NCBI GenBank assembly: GCA_942159475.1
Contig: OW804094.1
Span: 22,295,323-22,359,322 of the forward strand
DNA from: Sthenelais limicola
Lineage: Eukaryota; Annelida; Polychaeta; Phyllodocida; Sigalionidae
Direction: 5' to 3'
DNA length: 64,000 nucleotides
In this document: positions 43,676 to 58,600 of the stretch, one piece after another
Layout: each line of letters begins with the position of its first letter
Numbering within the stretch: the first letter of the stretch is position 1
Translations under genes and position numbers: made by a program
Notes under the pieces: model-generated
The model's database searches: none
What the model was told of the DNA's origin: nothing
The model's input: the letters and a program-made list of their open reading frames with translations, nothing else

Positions 43676-46600
43676 GTAAACACAAGCATAAACAGTAAAG
43701 TTACTAAATGTATTCCATATGAGGACCTTTACCCTCCAGGTAAACACAAGCATAAACAGTAAAGTTACTAAATGTAGTCCATATGAGGACCTTTAGAAAG
43801 AAAGGATATAATTACATAGATTGTCCTGAAATTTGATATATCGATCGATATAACTATGAGTGATGAACTCTCCAAAAATCAGAACATTCAAATAAAGTAA
43901 TCATTGATCTCGCGCGAAACCTACCATTGCAATTACACTTTCTGACAAGTTGTTAATGTTTGGTGAAATCATATGTGATCCGTTTTAGGAAAATAAGACA
44001 TAAGTCGCAAAATATGGATTTTGAGATAATCATCATATTTGAAAAGAGGAGATCAAGCTGATTCCAATGATAGCAAACACTAGGACACATATATGTATTT
44101 CTATATTTTAAGTTTGATATTTTTATTTTTGGGGAAAAAAAAGTTTGCAATGTTTCTGGATGGGTAATTACCAGTAAAGTAACTAAATATACTCCATACA
44201 AAGGCCTTCAAAACGCAAGGATATATTCAATACAATGTCCCGAAATTTCTTACATGGTCATGGATTCATATGACTATATTACAATTAAGTTTATGGGCAT
44301 CGGTTATCACAAAACCTATACATCTTACATTACATTCATAATCAGGATATAATTTGTTCTATTTATGTTATCAATAAAGGAATTGCATATTATGTACCCA
44401 AACTGAAACATGCAGTTGTTATCGGGTTGTTTTAGTTTGAAATAGATATGGGCAATTTATTCCTATACATGCAATTACTGACCGATGCCCATGTAATATG
44501 TATTTTATTTTCTTCCTTGACGGATCCTATTAAATATTCAAAGCAAACACAATTCTTGCTAGTCAAGAGACTGAGGATTATAGTTAGGTCATGTTATTGG
44601 GGTTGGGGTTGTAGGTTTAGTAGGGTTGTGTCAACTGCTTCAAAAACACTTCGTATCCTAATATTAGATTTGAGAACATGCATACATTGTCTGACCGAGT
44701 GTTATTATACCCTCAACATATGAACATATTTGTGATGTGTTTCAGGAAAATGAGTCATAATTAGTCGCAAAAAATAGATTTTGAGATACCATTATATTTG
44801 AAAAGATGAGATCGAGCTGATTCCAATGATAGTAAACAGTCTAATAGTCTAATAAGTTTTTCTAGATTTTAAGTTTTGATATTTTCACTTTTGAAAAAAA
44901 AAGTTTCCAATATTATTTCTAGGGGCAATAAACAGTAAATTTACTAAATGTAGTCCATATGAGGACCTTTAGAAAGAAAGGATATATTACATAGATTGTC
45001 CTGAAATTTGATATATCGATCGATATAACTATGAGTGATGAACTCTCCAAAAATCAGAACATTCAAGTAAAGTAATCTTGTAAAATAAACACTTTGAAAA
45101 ATACCATTTTTGCGACTTGTGACTCATTTCCCTGAAACACATCACATTTATTCTTCAGTTGTCTACTTTGGATTTAAAGTATTACAGAAGAAGGTGATTG
45201 TAACCCCAAATCCGACACACATAGCGACCTCATTCCCTGGTCAATGATCAACCTCCCCAGGGTATTAAGGGTATAAATTCACAATGGCGCGGCAATTGCT
45301 GCCGGTCGGCAAATTGCACGTTATTGTTTCCTATATGGCACAGACCACATGCTCTTAGTCTAACATACCAACAAATTGATTTAAAATGTGTCTACCTTTG
45401 TAGTTTCTTCGTTTCCTAGATACCTAGAAGGAATGAAATCGGGGCGGGTAATTGGGAGAAAAAAAATCAAATATAAAAGCATTTGTGGATTAACAAAAAT
45501 TCTGAATCACCATATGGGTCAGGTTTTCAGAAAATGTACAATTCATCTTCACCAATCCTCTCAAATAACCCAAATTTCAGATGAAAATAAAGTTCAAAAT
45601 ACAGTTCAACCTAACCAAACAGATTGCTAGAATCAGTGCAATGCCGAATATACTCGAATTGACCTAGAATTGCCAAATTTCAGCCTAATTTAGCAGAATT
45701 TACTAAATGTGTAGAGCTGCCAATTGTACGTTTCCTGAAAATCTGACCCATATAGTATCTAAAAGTGAAAAAGAATGAGAAGTTACAACCCATATTGTAC
45801 GTGTACAATATGGGTTATGCATGGATATTTTAAATTGCATCCCCTCAATTTATTGCACCTCTCGAACAGTATGAATATATTGAGATACAAAGTTATGGAA
45901 CAGGTTGATATCGTATATGCTAGTTCGTGAAATCAGGACCCCCTAGTTAAATCTTGCTCCCAACAAAATAAAAGCCACATCTTCTCTCTGGATTATTGTA
46001 TTTATGTGGCCATGAATCCATGATCCATGATCATTAGACCATAGAAGATTGTTCCTGATTTCCTTTCCCCTGTTTATTTATAGGCCTAATGGTAGGCTGC
46101 CCAAGAAAAATACAATAAAAGCAACACCAATTTAAACGGAATGTTTCTCGGATTTAGGATTTCATGGATTATGACCATCGGGTCAATAACTATGACTATA
46201 AAATAATCTTTAGAATTATGAATTCACTTTCGATTGGAAACCAAAGAGCACATTAATTTTGGTAGACGATATTGGTAATAATATAAAATTGGACCAAAAT
46301 CACAACTTTCTTAGGTGTTGTAGTTTCTTCAAATCACCTGTCGTAAACAATAAAACGTGCATCGAGGTAATCCACCCTAAAGAATGACATTTAGAAAAAG
46401 ATTAACCTTGAATAATAATCATGTATTATTGGATTGGAAGGATTCAGAAGTTAAAGATTGGTAATTCTTTGTATAAGTGTAATATACGCACCAGGAAATG
46501 ACACTTGAAGTGGATTTGAAATCGTATTCAGCAATCCAGTCATTTTAATCCAGTCACAGCAGTCAAGGGCACTTGTCTTTTAGTGTTTTACTACGCGGCA

Positions 46601-49600
46601 AAACTAGCTAAAACTAGGCCTACTAAAATCCAGGCACTATAAAAGTTTATTTATTGGGACTTGTATTATTCATAATTACTTAAATTTATGAGCAGAATTT
46701 AAGTGTCCTTTATATCCACCACTATTCTTAGCAATACAATGCATTCCTTAAAGTAGAGGCCTAGCTAGCTAGCTATTATTCCAAAACGACCATTTATTTA
46801 TAAATACAAATCATAATTTTCTCTAAGTCTAAGACTAACGTTAGGTGCATACATTGCGAATTATATGGGTCAGATTTTCAGAAAATGTACAATTCGCCTT
46901 CACCAATCCTCTCAAATAACCCACATTTAAGACAAAAATAAGCTTTAAGATGCAGTTTAACATAACAGAATAGGCTACTTTAAATCAGTGTGATACACTG
47001 ATACCAAATAAACTCAGATATACCCGGTATTCTTCATTTTTTAGCCTAATTTTGGAGAATTTCCTAAACGTGTAGAGCTGCCAATTGTACATTTTCTGAA
47101 AATCTAACCCATATGTAGCCTACTGTATGTATTGTTGTCAGTCTGACTTTCAGCAGCAGGTCCAGCTATAGTCTAGGCTCAGAGCCTCTCAGATCAAATA
47201 AGAATGGCCTTGGTATGTATGGTACCGGTACGGTATGTCAGTGATTGGACGCCTATACCTAGGCCTACTGCGCTAATATGGCTTTCCCCATGGAGAATCA
47301 AGCTCACCTGAAAGCTGTGGCTTTGAGTTTGACTTTGTTGAAGACTTCGTTGAAGAAGCCTTAATTAGAAGGACCCCAATTCAGTATTAGTAAACATACT
47401 TTATACGTAATTCGTAATCTAACACAGTCACAGGGACTAACGTTACCGTATATTACATAGATTATAGACATAGTCATAGTCCCCGGTTTGCTCATCGAAG
47501 ACCTGACCAGATTACTTCATATTTCATCATCTGCATTGTTTCATAAGTGTTTAGCAATTATTGACATTGTTTCCGAAAGTTCACTCATATCAAGTCTTTC
47601 ATCCGCTTCCTCAATGATTGGCTGGAGGGCTTCGCAGGTTGCTTTTTCAGTGAAAATGATGACTTGACTCTTGAGCAGTTTCCCTTGACCCTGCTCAGTC
47701 GTGTTGACAAATAGCGCTGGTTGTTGCAGATGATAGCGCAAACTTCGCGACGTAGCGTCACACAAATAGCGTAACGTCCCGAATCTCCAACGTCGCGACT
47801 CTCCAACGTCGCGTCGCTACGACCCATCACTTAGCAACCCGAACAACCCAAACAAAACATTGCCGATCTTACGACCTAACCAAACCTTACTCCGCTTCCC
47901 AAAATCGCTCTTTTCTCCCAAACTTGTTGCATACACCGCAATAATGGCACCAAACCACAAAGATAAGATGGTAAGGCACTGGTGAATCTTCTAATATGAT
48001 GAAATTGATGAAATTCCCACATTTTAAATCATTATTTTGTTGACAAAGTAGGCCTACTGTGTATAACGAAGTCGAAGGGTAGGCCTACGGCTACGCCATT
48101 CAACCATGGCTGAATATATGTATTGATAAATACCGGCCAATATTCTTATTTGGGGACATGAAAACATACATTAAAGAGTTCCCTTAAGAAACTGGGAACC
48201 CTTTGAAACATTAATTTTCTCATGATTATACTTTTCCCACCTCACAGGTTCAATACCTTGGCGAGGCAAAGAATAACAAGGCCCGATTTATCCAAGGGGG
48301 CGAGGAAAGGAGCGCGCTTTTGGTAAGTTTCTAGTTTTATATAGGCTATAATTATATGCGTCAAATCTTGGTAATTCTAAAGAAAAAACATAGTAAGGAC
48401 CCTGTTCAAAACTCAGTTCTTAAAGCTTTTGTTATTAAACCCGCGGTTTTTTTTGCCGTCGCCCACTTGCGTATCATAGGCCTATCCTTTTTTGTCGATG
48501 TCTATATAAAATTTAAATTTGTTTTCCCCTCGCTTTTTATCGACTCCCTGTCCTTATGGTTGTGTTTCAAAGGCTTATGATTTAACTCAGTTTTATAAAG
48601 CACCAGTAATTGAAATATTTTTCTCTATTTTCACACATTATCATGTAGTTATTTTGTCTTATTAATTCACAATTTCAATTAATTCTATCGTCTAGGCTGA
48701 GCGGGATCGGCGCAACCTCACCTTGCAGTCATTGGAACGCAAAAAGTAAGTATAAACGCAAAACCTATAGGCCTACATTAATTTATCCTTCTACAACGAT
48801 CTATGTGGTGTCCATAAAACGCTATGTGCATTAGCTTATTGGAGATATAAATATATTCGCACTATTGCCACGATTATTAACAATATTCTTCTTTACCTTT
48901 TCAGATATGACAGCAAGAGGAGGCAGAATAGGCACAGTACATATGTTGGCTGTATGACTCTCGAGTGCCAGGAATTAACGTGAGTTTTACCCTTCGTTTT
49001 ATATAATGCTTCCAAAGAAGTCTTAAGGGTGGCCTCGACTGGCTGCGGTAGGCTCTGTGGTAGGCCTTGCGATGGTTTGTGTTGGTTCTGTAGGTGGAGA
49101 GGTTCACTAGCCATGTAGGCAGGACCTCGCCACTTTTCAACATCACAGCACCATCGTAAGGCTTACCAGTGGAGACCACCCTTTAAAATGCATTAAATGC
49201 TAGATCAAATAGGGCGTAAAACATTACAATGGGGGTTTATAAAGAACAACCAATTGTAAAAAAAAAAGAATTGAACTGAAGTCAGGTTTCTGATCTACTT
49301 ATACTTGTGTTGATATCGGGGAGAGCTTTCAAATAATATCGAATATTCCAGATGATTTCGTAACATAGGCCTAATATAATGATTCAAAATATCTTAATTC
49401 TTTAAAACACATTGGATCTTCCTGATCGTAGCAATATTATTTTGCTAGTTCGTCCCTTATCCTATATATTTCGTTCTGCACCGATTATGGAAGAATTGTT
49501 AAATGCATATATTTTCTTATTTGCTAACGTTATTTTTTTATTGAAACAAAATCAGTGTATTAAAAATGTCAAGCTGAAGCGTGATTTATATTAATGATTT

Positions 49601-52600
49601 AATATCATACTATTTTTTTTATTTGATACAGACTCCTTCAGATTGACCTGGCTGAGAGATTGGTGAGCATGGAGCAGGAAATCATCAAGAAATACATCCA
49701 ATACAAACAGACCGAGAAGCAAATGAAGATGGCAAAGGGCGGTCGCAAATATGGCGCCTAAATACCTCAACATCACATTAAATCAGCTTCAACATCCAGC
49801 TATCTGTACAGTATTGGTGAAGGTTTCTTTATTTTCAATCACACGACAAAAAAAAATCAAAAAAAAAATCTTATGTTCCTGTTCTGTTCAATAAATTTTC
49901 CATGTTCACTTCAACCATAATGCTTGTTTTGTTCTCTTGTTACAATTTCTTTGTGCCTGTGTTGCACTTTTGTTCGAAAAATTGGAAACTTTGTGCTTTG
50001 TGTTTACAGAGATTTTATTTGATTGAAGTTCATATTTAAAGCGAAACAAGGGGGGTTGGCATGAAAGTATTTTTCCCCTCTAAAATTTTGATTCTTTTGT
50101 TCTGGTTTTGGACGTAAATGGGTGCTTGGGTTGGATATAATTATATCAAACTGCTTTGAATTACACGTTCAAAAGTGTATCTACACTTTCTTTCAAAAAG
50201 CGTACATCTTCTTATTCTATATTTATCCGTTGATCCGATCTGAAACCGTTTTCTGAATATTGCTCCTTAAATCTTTCTGAAGATACCTATCTAAGAGGAA
50301 AAGGGTAGAGCAGTCTAATAGCATGCTTTCTTTCTTTAAAAATTATTTGTTTATTCAGGGAGAGGCTACTATTTAGCTAAGTGCCGAGGTATTTAAACTT
50401 ATATCACAAGTTTGGGTGTTATCATTATAGAAATGAGTGACATCTGCCTATTTGATTTTTTTTTTAATAAATTTTATTGGACAATATTCACATGCGTGAT
50501 AGTTCTCATTGCCAAGCAAAACTATTGATGAAGACGTATCAACACACATGTGTGATACGCCCAATACCGAAAGGACTTGTTTTGATTGGTCGCGTAAATC
50601 AAGTTGCGCCATTTGGGAGGGCATATAATTATATGCACTACTTAGCATTTTATATAGAACGGGTCGAAGTGAACACGTGTATAATAATCGCCCTTAATGG
50701 GTTAACACCAAATATTTCTTGTAAAATTATACACTCCTTGAGGAGGAAACCCGCATTAAAACGCCCTAGAGCGATGGCGATCTAATTCTCAGAATGCTCC
50801 AAATAAGTGACTGTATATATATTTTAGTTCTAAACGAAGGCTCCGCGGCCCCACACCACCACCGGCCCTTAATCATTGGTATCAGGGACTTTATCATTGT
50901 GCTCTAAAGTAGCAGAAGGCACAACACAAATAGACGAGCACGGTGGATTAAGAAAACACACCCATTATGGGATAATGTAGGAGAATAGTAATGCCTTGAA
51001 GTCGGGTATTACATCATCTTAGGTTATTCAATCATGGAATGACATAAATTGACATTATTCCAAACCATTGAAAATCATTAGTGCTTATTATCAAAATGTG
51101 GAAACCCTCATAGGTATCAATCAAAAGGATTCATTCACACTTAATATAATTATTATGAATAGTAATTAGAGCCAACTCAACTGAAAACAATTCACTTTTT
51201 AGCATTTCACTTAGCGACGTTTCACCTCAACGGTCTAGGCTCAAAGATGAGAGAGTCCCTTCAAACTGAGGGAAGGCTACTCGCTCCAAACCGCTAAGTA
51301 CCATCATAATGCCATTAGGACCGCACAATACCATTATAATTCCATTAGAACGCCTACCCCTGGTTCAGAAACCAATTAGCGCAGTAGGCGTCCAATCACT
51401 GACATACCATTCGTATCAGATCTGAGAGGTTTTGGGCTTATAGACTGGATTGGATTTACCTTCATCATTTATATAATGGTGATATATTTGACTATATATA
51501 GTAACGTTAACTTTGACATTAAGCCTATTATTGGGCTAAGTCAAATAACTCCACCCCTAAATAATCAATGGATCCAGTTCTGGAGGTTGTTTCCACAAGT
51601 TAAATCAGATTTGAATGAAGGAATGTATTTAAGAATGTTGCATAACCTTGTCTGGCTTTAATGTTAATGTGTTGATTGCGATCTGCCTCAGAGGGTCATG
51701 TATTTGTGGACATGCTATTGTTTTTAGAACTCAAAATTACTACTTACACCCCATTATACGGAGTTCATTTTGTAGAACTTGTCTCAGTGTCACTTCGCCC
51801 ATGTTGGTCAGTTACGAATCGATTCATGAACGTTGACTTTGACATTAAGCCTATTATTGGGCTAGGTCAATAATAAGCCCAAAACATAACATGTTCATAA
51901 AAAATCAGGTTCAAAATATAGTTTAACATAGCAGAACAGATATTTTAAATCAATACCATATCAAATATACTCAACTATAGCTAATATTGATCATGTTTCA
52001 GCCTAATTTAGCAGGATTTCCTAAACGTGTAGGGCTGGTAATTGTATATTTTCTGACGAGATTCCACTCATATATTATGGTCCATCTTTGTCATTGCAGG
52101 AGATCCATGCTCGGATGATGGAGGAAGCATACTGACTAATGGCAAGGCCTGGACGTCATCTAGTGGATGTGACAGGAACTATTGTGTCCATGGCTGGAAG
52201 CAGAACTACACGCTCAGTTACAAGTGAGCAATTTGATCATGTGGGTCAGATCTTTAGAAAATGTACAATTTGTATTCAGCAATCCTTTCAAATAACACAA
52301 ATTTAAGACAATAATGATTTCAAAATTCAGTTTAACACAACCAAACACTTCCTTTAAATCAACTCGATATCAAATATACTCAGATATGCCTAGTTCTGAC
52401 CATTTTTTAGCCTAATTTAGCAAAATTTACTAAATGTGTAGATCTGCCAATTGTACATTTTCTGAAAATCTGACCATGTACATTGTACACTGAAAATATT
52501 TGTATTTATTTTATTTCTGAAGATTTATTACAATGGGACAATGCTATTTTCAATTGAACCTTATATTTCACATAGATTGTTATAGAGGCGTTATAAGATA

Positions 52601-55600
52601 TGAAGGAAATAAGAAACGTTACATAATCATTAGTCCCATAGCATTGATACCGAGGTACTTTATGAAATAGACAAAGAGTAAAATATCTATGATAAAAAGT
52701 ATGTTAAGTGAGAAAATGATAATCAAATAAAACGTTTTTCATCCTAACTTAATTCTTGAGAGATAAACAATAAACTGATATGATACAGCACCTGAAACGC
52801 TTTACATATAGCAAGATACTTGTGAAAATCTATGAATCTATATACCTTTGGTATACATGCTCAGTTAATTACAGGTGGGTAACCCTTAAGCAGTCATATA
52901 TTGGGTCAGATCGAACTTGCCTTCACCGATCCTCTATGATGTTGTTCAAAATAAAATTCAACATTACCAAACAGATGTTTTTAATCAAGGCAATACCAGA
53001 TAGCTAAACGGGTGGATCTGGTGGATTGTACCAAATTATTTGACATAATAATCTGACAAATTATTTGACATAATAATCGTAACCGGACTGATATTGACTA
53101 TTTGAGGTGATTTGATTGATTTATGTATACCAGTTAAATGATAAATAAATAAATAAATAAATACTTATAAGGAAGGAGTCTGATAACTTGAGATTTATAC
53201 AACCATGATGCGAAGAAGGCATAATAAACAGGCTAGAAGTGAACAATTCTTCTCCATAATAATTAGAGTAGACGAATGAAGACTAAAAATAACAGTAGTC
53301 CTTTTCACATGTCCTTTACAGATGCCGGGAACTAGGAGAAGTAGAGAACAGGAATACCATCAACTGTTACGTCACGGCCGACGCTACCCTAACCTTTCCC
53401 CACTGCTGCCCTCGTATTGACTGTGTGCGACGAAACACGACCAGCACCCCTGCGCCACCTGGTACGTACAACGTAAACTAAAATCTCCAGATCGCCCCCT
53501 ACCGCCCATTTCATGGTCTGAACCATAAAGTCTCGTACGTAAAGTGTATGCGAGAAAGGTATAGATAACAAATTACTACATACACTTTACTCATCTCTTT
53601 TGTTCATAATGTGATGTGTTACAGAAAAATGAGTTATAAGTCGCAAAATTGCTGATTGTTTTGCTAAGTGTTTTTGCTAAGATCTCTTTGTAATAAAGTC
53701 CACATCTTGGTGGAATCTAGTGCTTTCAGTCGTATGAATATAATTATATGTACCAAATTTCAAGACAGTGTACTAAAGCGTTTCTAAGGTCATCCTATGG
53801 AGTAAATTTTTTTTTTTTTATTTTTATCACCTATCGACAGCCCGACATCTGCTCCCAAGTGGACCCAATCACCCCTCAAGACCCAACTTTGTTGACCATG
53901 TGGGTCATCCCTGAAGATCCACACTCCACTGATTAGAGATATCCCCTAATCAGAGCATCCAAAACACTGTTTACAGTCTGTATAACAGTAATTTCCCTTT
54001 TAGTATAGACCTATTTCTATACCCAATAATTAGTCAAACTCTGGATTAATTAGTTTATCAATTCCTATGGGATATATCCCATTAAAGATCCCTGATCTGC
54101 CTGATGAGCCCATCAAAGGGGCGAAACCATGTAGTGCCAAACACCATCAGTGATGGTGGAGGGGCCCTCCCACCTGTGGATACCTAGCTATGTAACCAAG
54201 CTAATGACACCAATAATAAACAACACCTTTTTATTTTTGGTCCATCAATTATATACAGGCGTGGAATATGGGGCCTACATCAATTATTAATTTGGAAAAA
54301 TAATTTGATTGTAATATCCAATGGTGTTTCTGACATCACACCTGGATACCTGTGCACCTGTCTATGACGTCATAGACCGCAGCGAGGTTGAACAGACCGT
54401 CGCCAAGTGAGGGTTCCAATCCTCATTACATGGTAGCAGTACAGAAGGGAGAGGAGGTTGTTTTAGTTTCGTCGCATATATTTAACATCAACATCACAAC
54501 CTCTACTTACTTCTAACTCCTGTTTCAACCCCGCTGCGTGATAACTCACTCTAGGGACCTTGTTGTGCCTCTATAGTACATTTGCAACTGTGTGGAAACA
54601 CACAACCGCATATTATGTCACTATTCGACAAAACCACTGGCAAGCTGGAGAAGCTCCAGATCAACAACCACAACGAAGGGAGAAATCCCTCGGCCGCAGA
54701 AGCTGCTGCTTCCACGGAGAACAACTCCACCACTGCAGAAACGCAAGAAATGATGGAAGCAGAGATTGAAGGGAAGCTGGGGACTGACCTTAGAGAGGAA
54801 GATATCCCAGTAAGTAATCCTAAACCTTCGTCTAATTCGCATCGGAGCGAGAGCTCCGATGCGAGGGACGCCATTTTATCTACCGCCACGGACATGCGCA
54901 AGATGCAGTCTACCTCCGGGTCAAAACCCAGGGGTCGACCGCCATCAGCCAGTCGCATTCCCTCCATCAGGAACCCGTCTATAAAACGATACCTGGTCCC
55001 ACCTGGCTCTGATAAAAACAGAGCAAGTGTAAAACCCAATTTCAAGGCGAACACGGCAATATCAGGCCGCGCGGAGCCCTCAAAATCTCAACGCGTGCCA
55101 GCCGAGTCCGCCCTGACAACCAGGGTAGCAACGCCCTTGACCCCGAACAATAACAATGAGACAAGCTGCGATGACTCGCGCATACCACCTTCGGGCCAGA
55201 TTTCTGACCAAGCCTTGGGAAACCCCTTTGCTTTAACTGACCAGAACCCTACCTATTCACAACTCAATATTTTCACTCCAATTGATAGCGGGCCCCCGGT
55301 CAATCCCACTATCAGCAGTTCATCCATTCCGCTCCTAGAGCCACGCCCATCTTTTGACGCGTCAACACCAGTCAAATTGAATACGGCTACATCCACCGAG
55401 TCTATAAATGGGGAGGGAAAACAAGTGTATCCCAATGCAATTGCATTTACCATTAGTTTCGATGAGGACAATATGGTTATCAATAATGAGGCCCCAGATG
55501 GGGCCCTTCAAGCTCTTCCCTCACGCTCTGGGCATACGTTACCCCACCTCCCCCCGAGGGACCAACGTCGCTCACAGAAACGTAGGAGGGCCAACAATAC

Positions 55601-58600
55601 TAACAACACAGCACCTGGGCAAACATACACAGATGCTCCCCATGTTTCCTTTCTGGAAAGAAAAAGCTCATCATCATCTGCTTTTGAGGACCCCTCACCA
55701 ATTAGGGCCACCAATAGATTCGAGGTCCCAGCAGATTTCAATACGAAAGACCCCTTTGTACCAATCACCCTACCCCAAGATAATGGGGTATCCTATATGG
55801 ACACGGGTGAAGAATCTCCGGCGAAGGGTGAGCTAACCCTTCTCCTCGAGTCAATAAAGGGGGACCTTGATATCCCTGCGGCCCCTAAAATTGGCCCTCA
55901 ACCTAAACCACCACAAAAAACACCATCAATTGTCATAGACCCACCTGAGGAGGAGTGGCCTACTGGACAGGAGGCAACTTCATCCTGGACATGGTTTGAC
56001 AAGGTAGCTAAACAAGTGGCTGAAGCCAATGATAGCACTAAAACATCCACCACACCAAGGGCCCCATCCCCAAACCTTATCCAGTTCACTGATAAACCAC
56101 CTATGAGTAATCTGCAAATTAATACAGACAAATCAGACGATCGTGCTAACAGAAACATTGTCTTTTTCTCTCAACAGGATGGTTTAGACATCGAGCGGAC
56201 CTCTCTTGACCTTTCCTCGATAGCCAAGCGAGAAATGAAAGAGGGGAAGAAAAAGATTGTGGATGGAACCAGGCTAAAGGCTCGTGGACAGCATCTCGCC
56301 TCCCTATCACACCAGGGAGTAGACGGTTCTCCAGCGGTCCTCACCAGCTGGGCCATAGGCACAGAAGCCCTACCACCGTATATCCTTGAGGACGAGAAGC
56401 TAGTCCACGATATCATCAATATTAGAAGGGGAGCAGCCTTCGAGATTCAACGCAGAGTGGCAGATACCATTCTGCATAAATCAGACACCCTACTAACCCT
56501 TGGCTACGACCAGATTACACGTACCAAGGCCCTGGCTGAAAGGGAAGGGTCTCTTGACTACCCCAAGGCCATGGACCTGGTAACAACAGCCGTTGCTAGA
56601 GAAAGAATGAAACTCACAGATTCGCTGTCCAACAAGAGGGGCGATTTAAAGATTCGCCAACCGACGGACGGGGACTGGACCAACATTCACCAGTTCACAG
56701 CAGCTGTTGCCAGAAATAGGGCAAAATCGGCTAGAGACGATCAGAAACAACAAAACTCTAAAGCTAACAAAGACCAAGAGGGCAAACCGAGCCAAGACTC
56801 AGCTGCCCCTGGCCCCTCATCTTCCTCAACATCGAGGAATGGTGACAAGCAGGAGAGAAGTGAGAACCAGGCCAAGAAACGTGGCAGGAGAGACAGGAGT
56901 GACCCGTCTCCCCATCAACCACACAAACGACAGGAGACAGTAAATGACTATCATCCACCTCAGTACAACAACTATCAGCCACAGAACCAACAAAGTGACT
57001 TAATTGCCCTTCTGCTACAGTCGGCCCTTGGCCAGAGCAGACAGGGCTTCCCTCAGAACGCTCAGTTCTACCAACCGAACAATGAACGCAGGCCCAGGAA
57101 TCAGTTCCGGGGCAAAGGACGCCAGCAGCACGCCAGCAGGAAATAAAGACATTATTGTTTTTATCCTAGCCTTTGACAATAGACTGTTCCATGTTCCTGT
57201 TTATGCTCATGTTCTGTTACACTTATACACTCAAAAACGAGTCAAAGTTCTAATGTGGCCTATATGTAAACCGAATCCTTTACACACATGTTCGACTATG
57301 TACACCATTCATGTCTGTCCTTTTCCAACGATCATCAATGGAAACACCCATAATGAATGTAACATCTCAATCGAATTGATACATGTACTGAAAAATGAAT
57401 GTGCAAATATAAATAAAATTACATTTGTTTCGAAATCTCTTGTTTTGTCACGTACACGGCCTCGTACCAAACTTAAAACCGATCATCTATGCCAACAAAG
57501 ATGTCTGAATAACAACCCAAAGAAAAATAGTAACAACGACAATCTGAATAACTATAGTGCATATTATCATCACTATAATTATAATAACAGTAACAATAAC
57601 AACGAAGATGAAAACGAAGAAAATCGCACCAATGAAGTAAAACCAGAACCTGAAGTAGAAATATTTCGGAAATACATTAATGAAAACGAAATTCCAACAA
57701 CCACAACTGTGGTGAACTTATCAAATAGAAAAATATCCGATGTTGAAAAAAGTGTACTTGAACTCGGGAAAAACTTTTGCCCAACCCCGGGGGAACCTGA
57801 CCTTGGGGAAATCAGGGGGGACCTGGACAATTTCTCAAAAAGTTGTCGCCGAGCACACTTTTTCCATAAATTAGATCAAGGTCATACCACCAACCCCAAC
57901 CCCTGTGACGTTGCCATTAGTGAAAACATTCCCACTAAGCAGCAGGGGTCTCCTACTACAGCCCCTCTTAATAACATCTGGGATCTAAAAGGGAGAATGG
58001 GACAGAATAAACTTTTTTCCAAGCCTTCTGCTTGGAAGCCACCTCTAGGCCCCCCAACCTTGGAGACATTTATAGGCTTAAACGAAATAACCATCAATCG
58101 TGTTATCCCAAAAGCCCCGAAACGCCATAACATGAGCAAAGACCAGAAGATGGCCCTTACCAACCTTGCAGCGGACAACTCCATAGTTATCAAACAAGCT
58201 GACAAAGGTGGTGCCATGGTTATTTGGGGTAGGGAAGCCTATATAACGGAGGGTAATAGACAACTACAAGACGCAATGTTCTATAAGCCCCAACAAAGTG
58301 ATATGACCATCTCGAACCAGACCTTGATCAACAAACGAGTCACAAGACTCCTTGAGGAAGGAGAGATCAATCAGGAAATCCATGACCGACTGGTCACGGA
58401 TAAGGTAAGGACACCTGAATTCTATCTTCTTCCAAAAATCCATAAAAACAAATCTCCTTGCCCCGGGAGACCAATCGTGTCAGGAAATGGTGGACCCACA
58501 GAAAAAATCTCTGGGTTCATTGACATAATCCTACGACCCTATGTACCTAGGATCATGTCATACATCAAGGACACATCACACTTCCTAAATCTGATTAAAC

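Larger units (their letters stand above)
53820..54481 (+). repeat. Left terminal direct repeat of the PLE (pseudo-LTR)
   Basis: Matches 60151-60812 base for base as far as I can read. It probably is the 3' tail of a truncated upstream unit rather than a true LTR. Contains a hammerhead-like motif, a CRE palindrome and likely the promoter. Confidence 0.9.

Noticed and set aside
54411..54423. Pol III B-box-like 'gggttccaatcc' in the Penelope repeats
   Set aside because: One mismatch to the box and no A box at the right distance; tRNA fold not possible.
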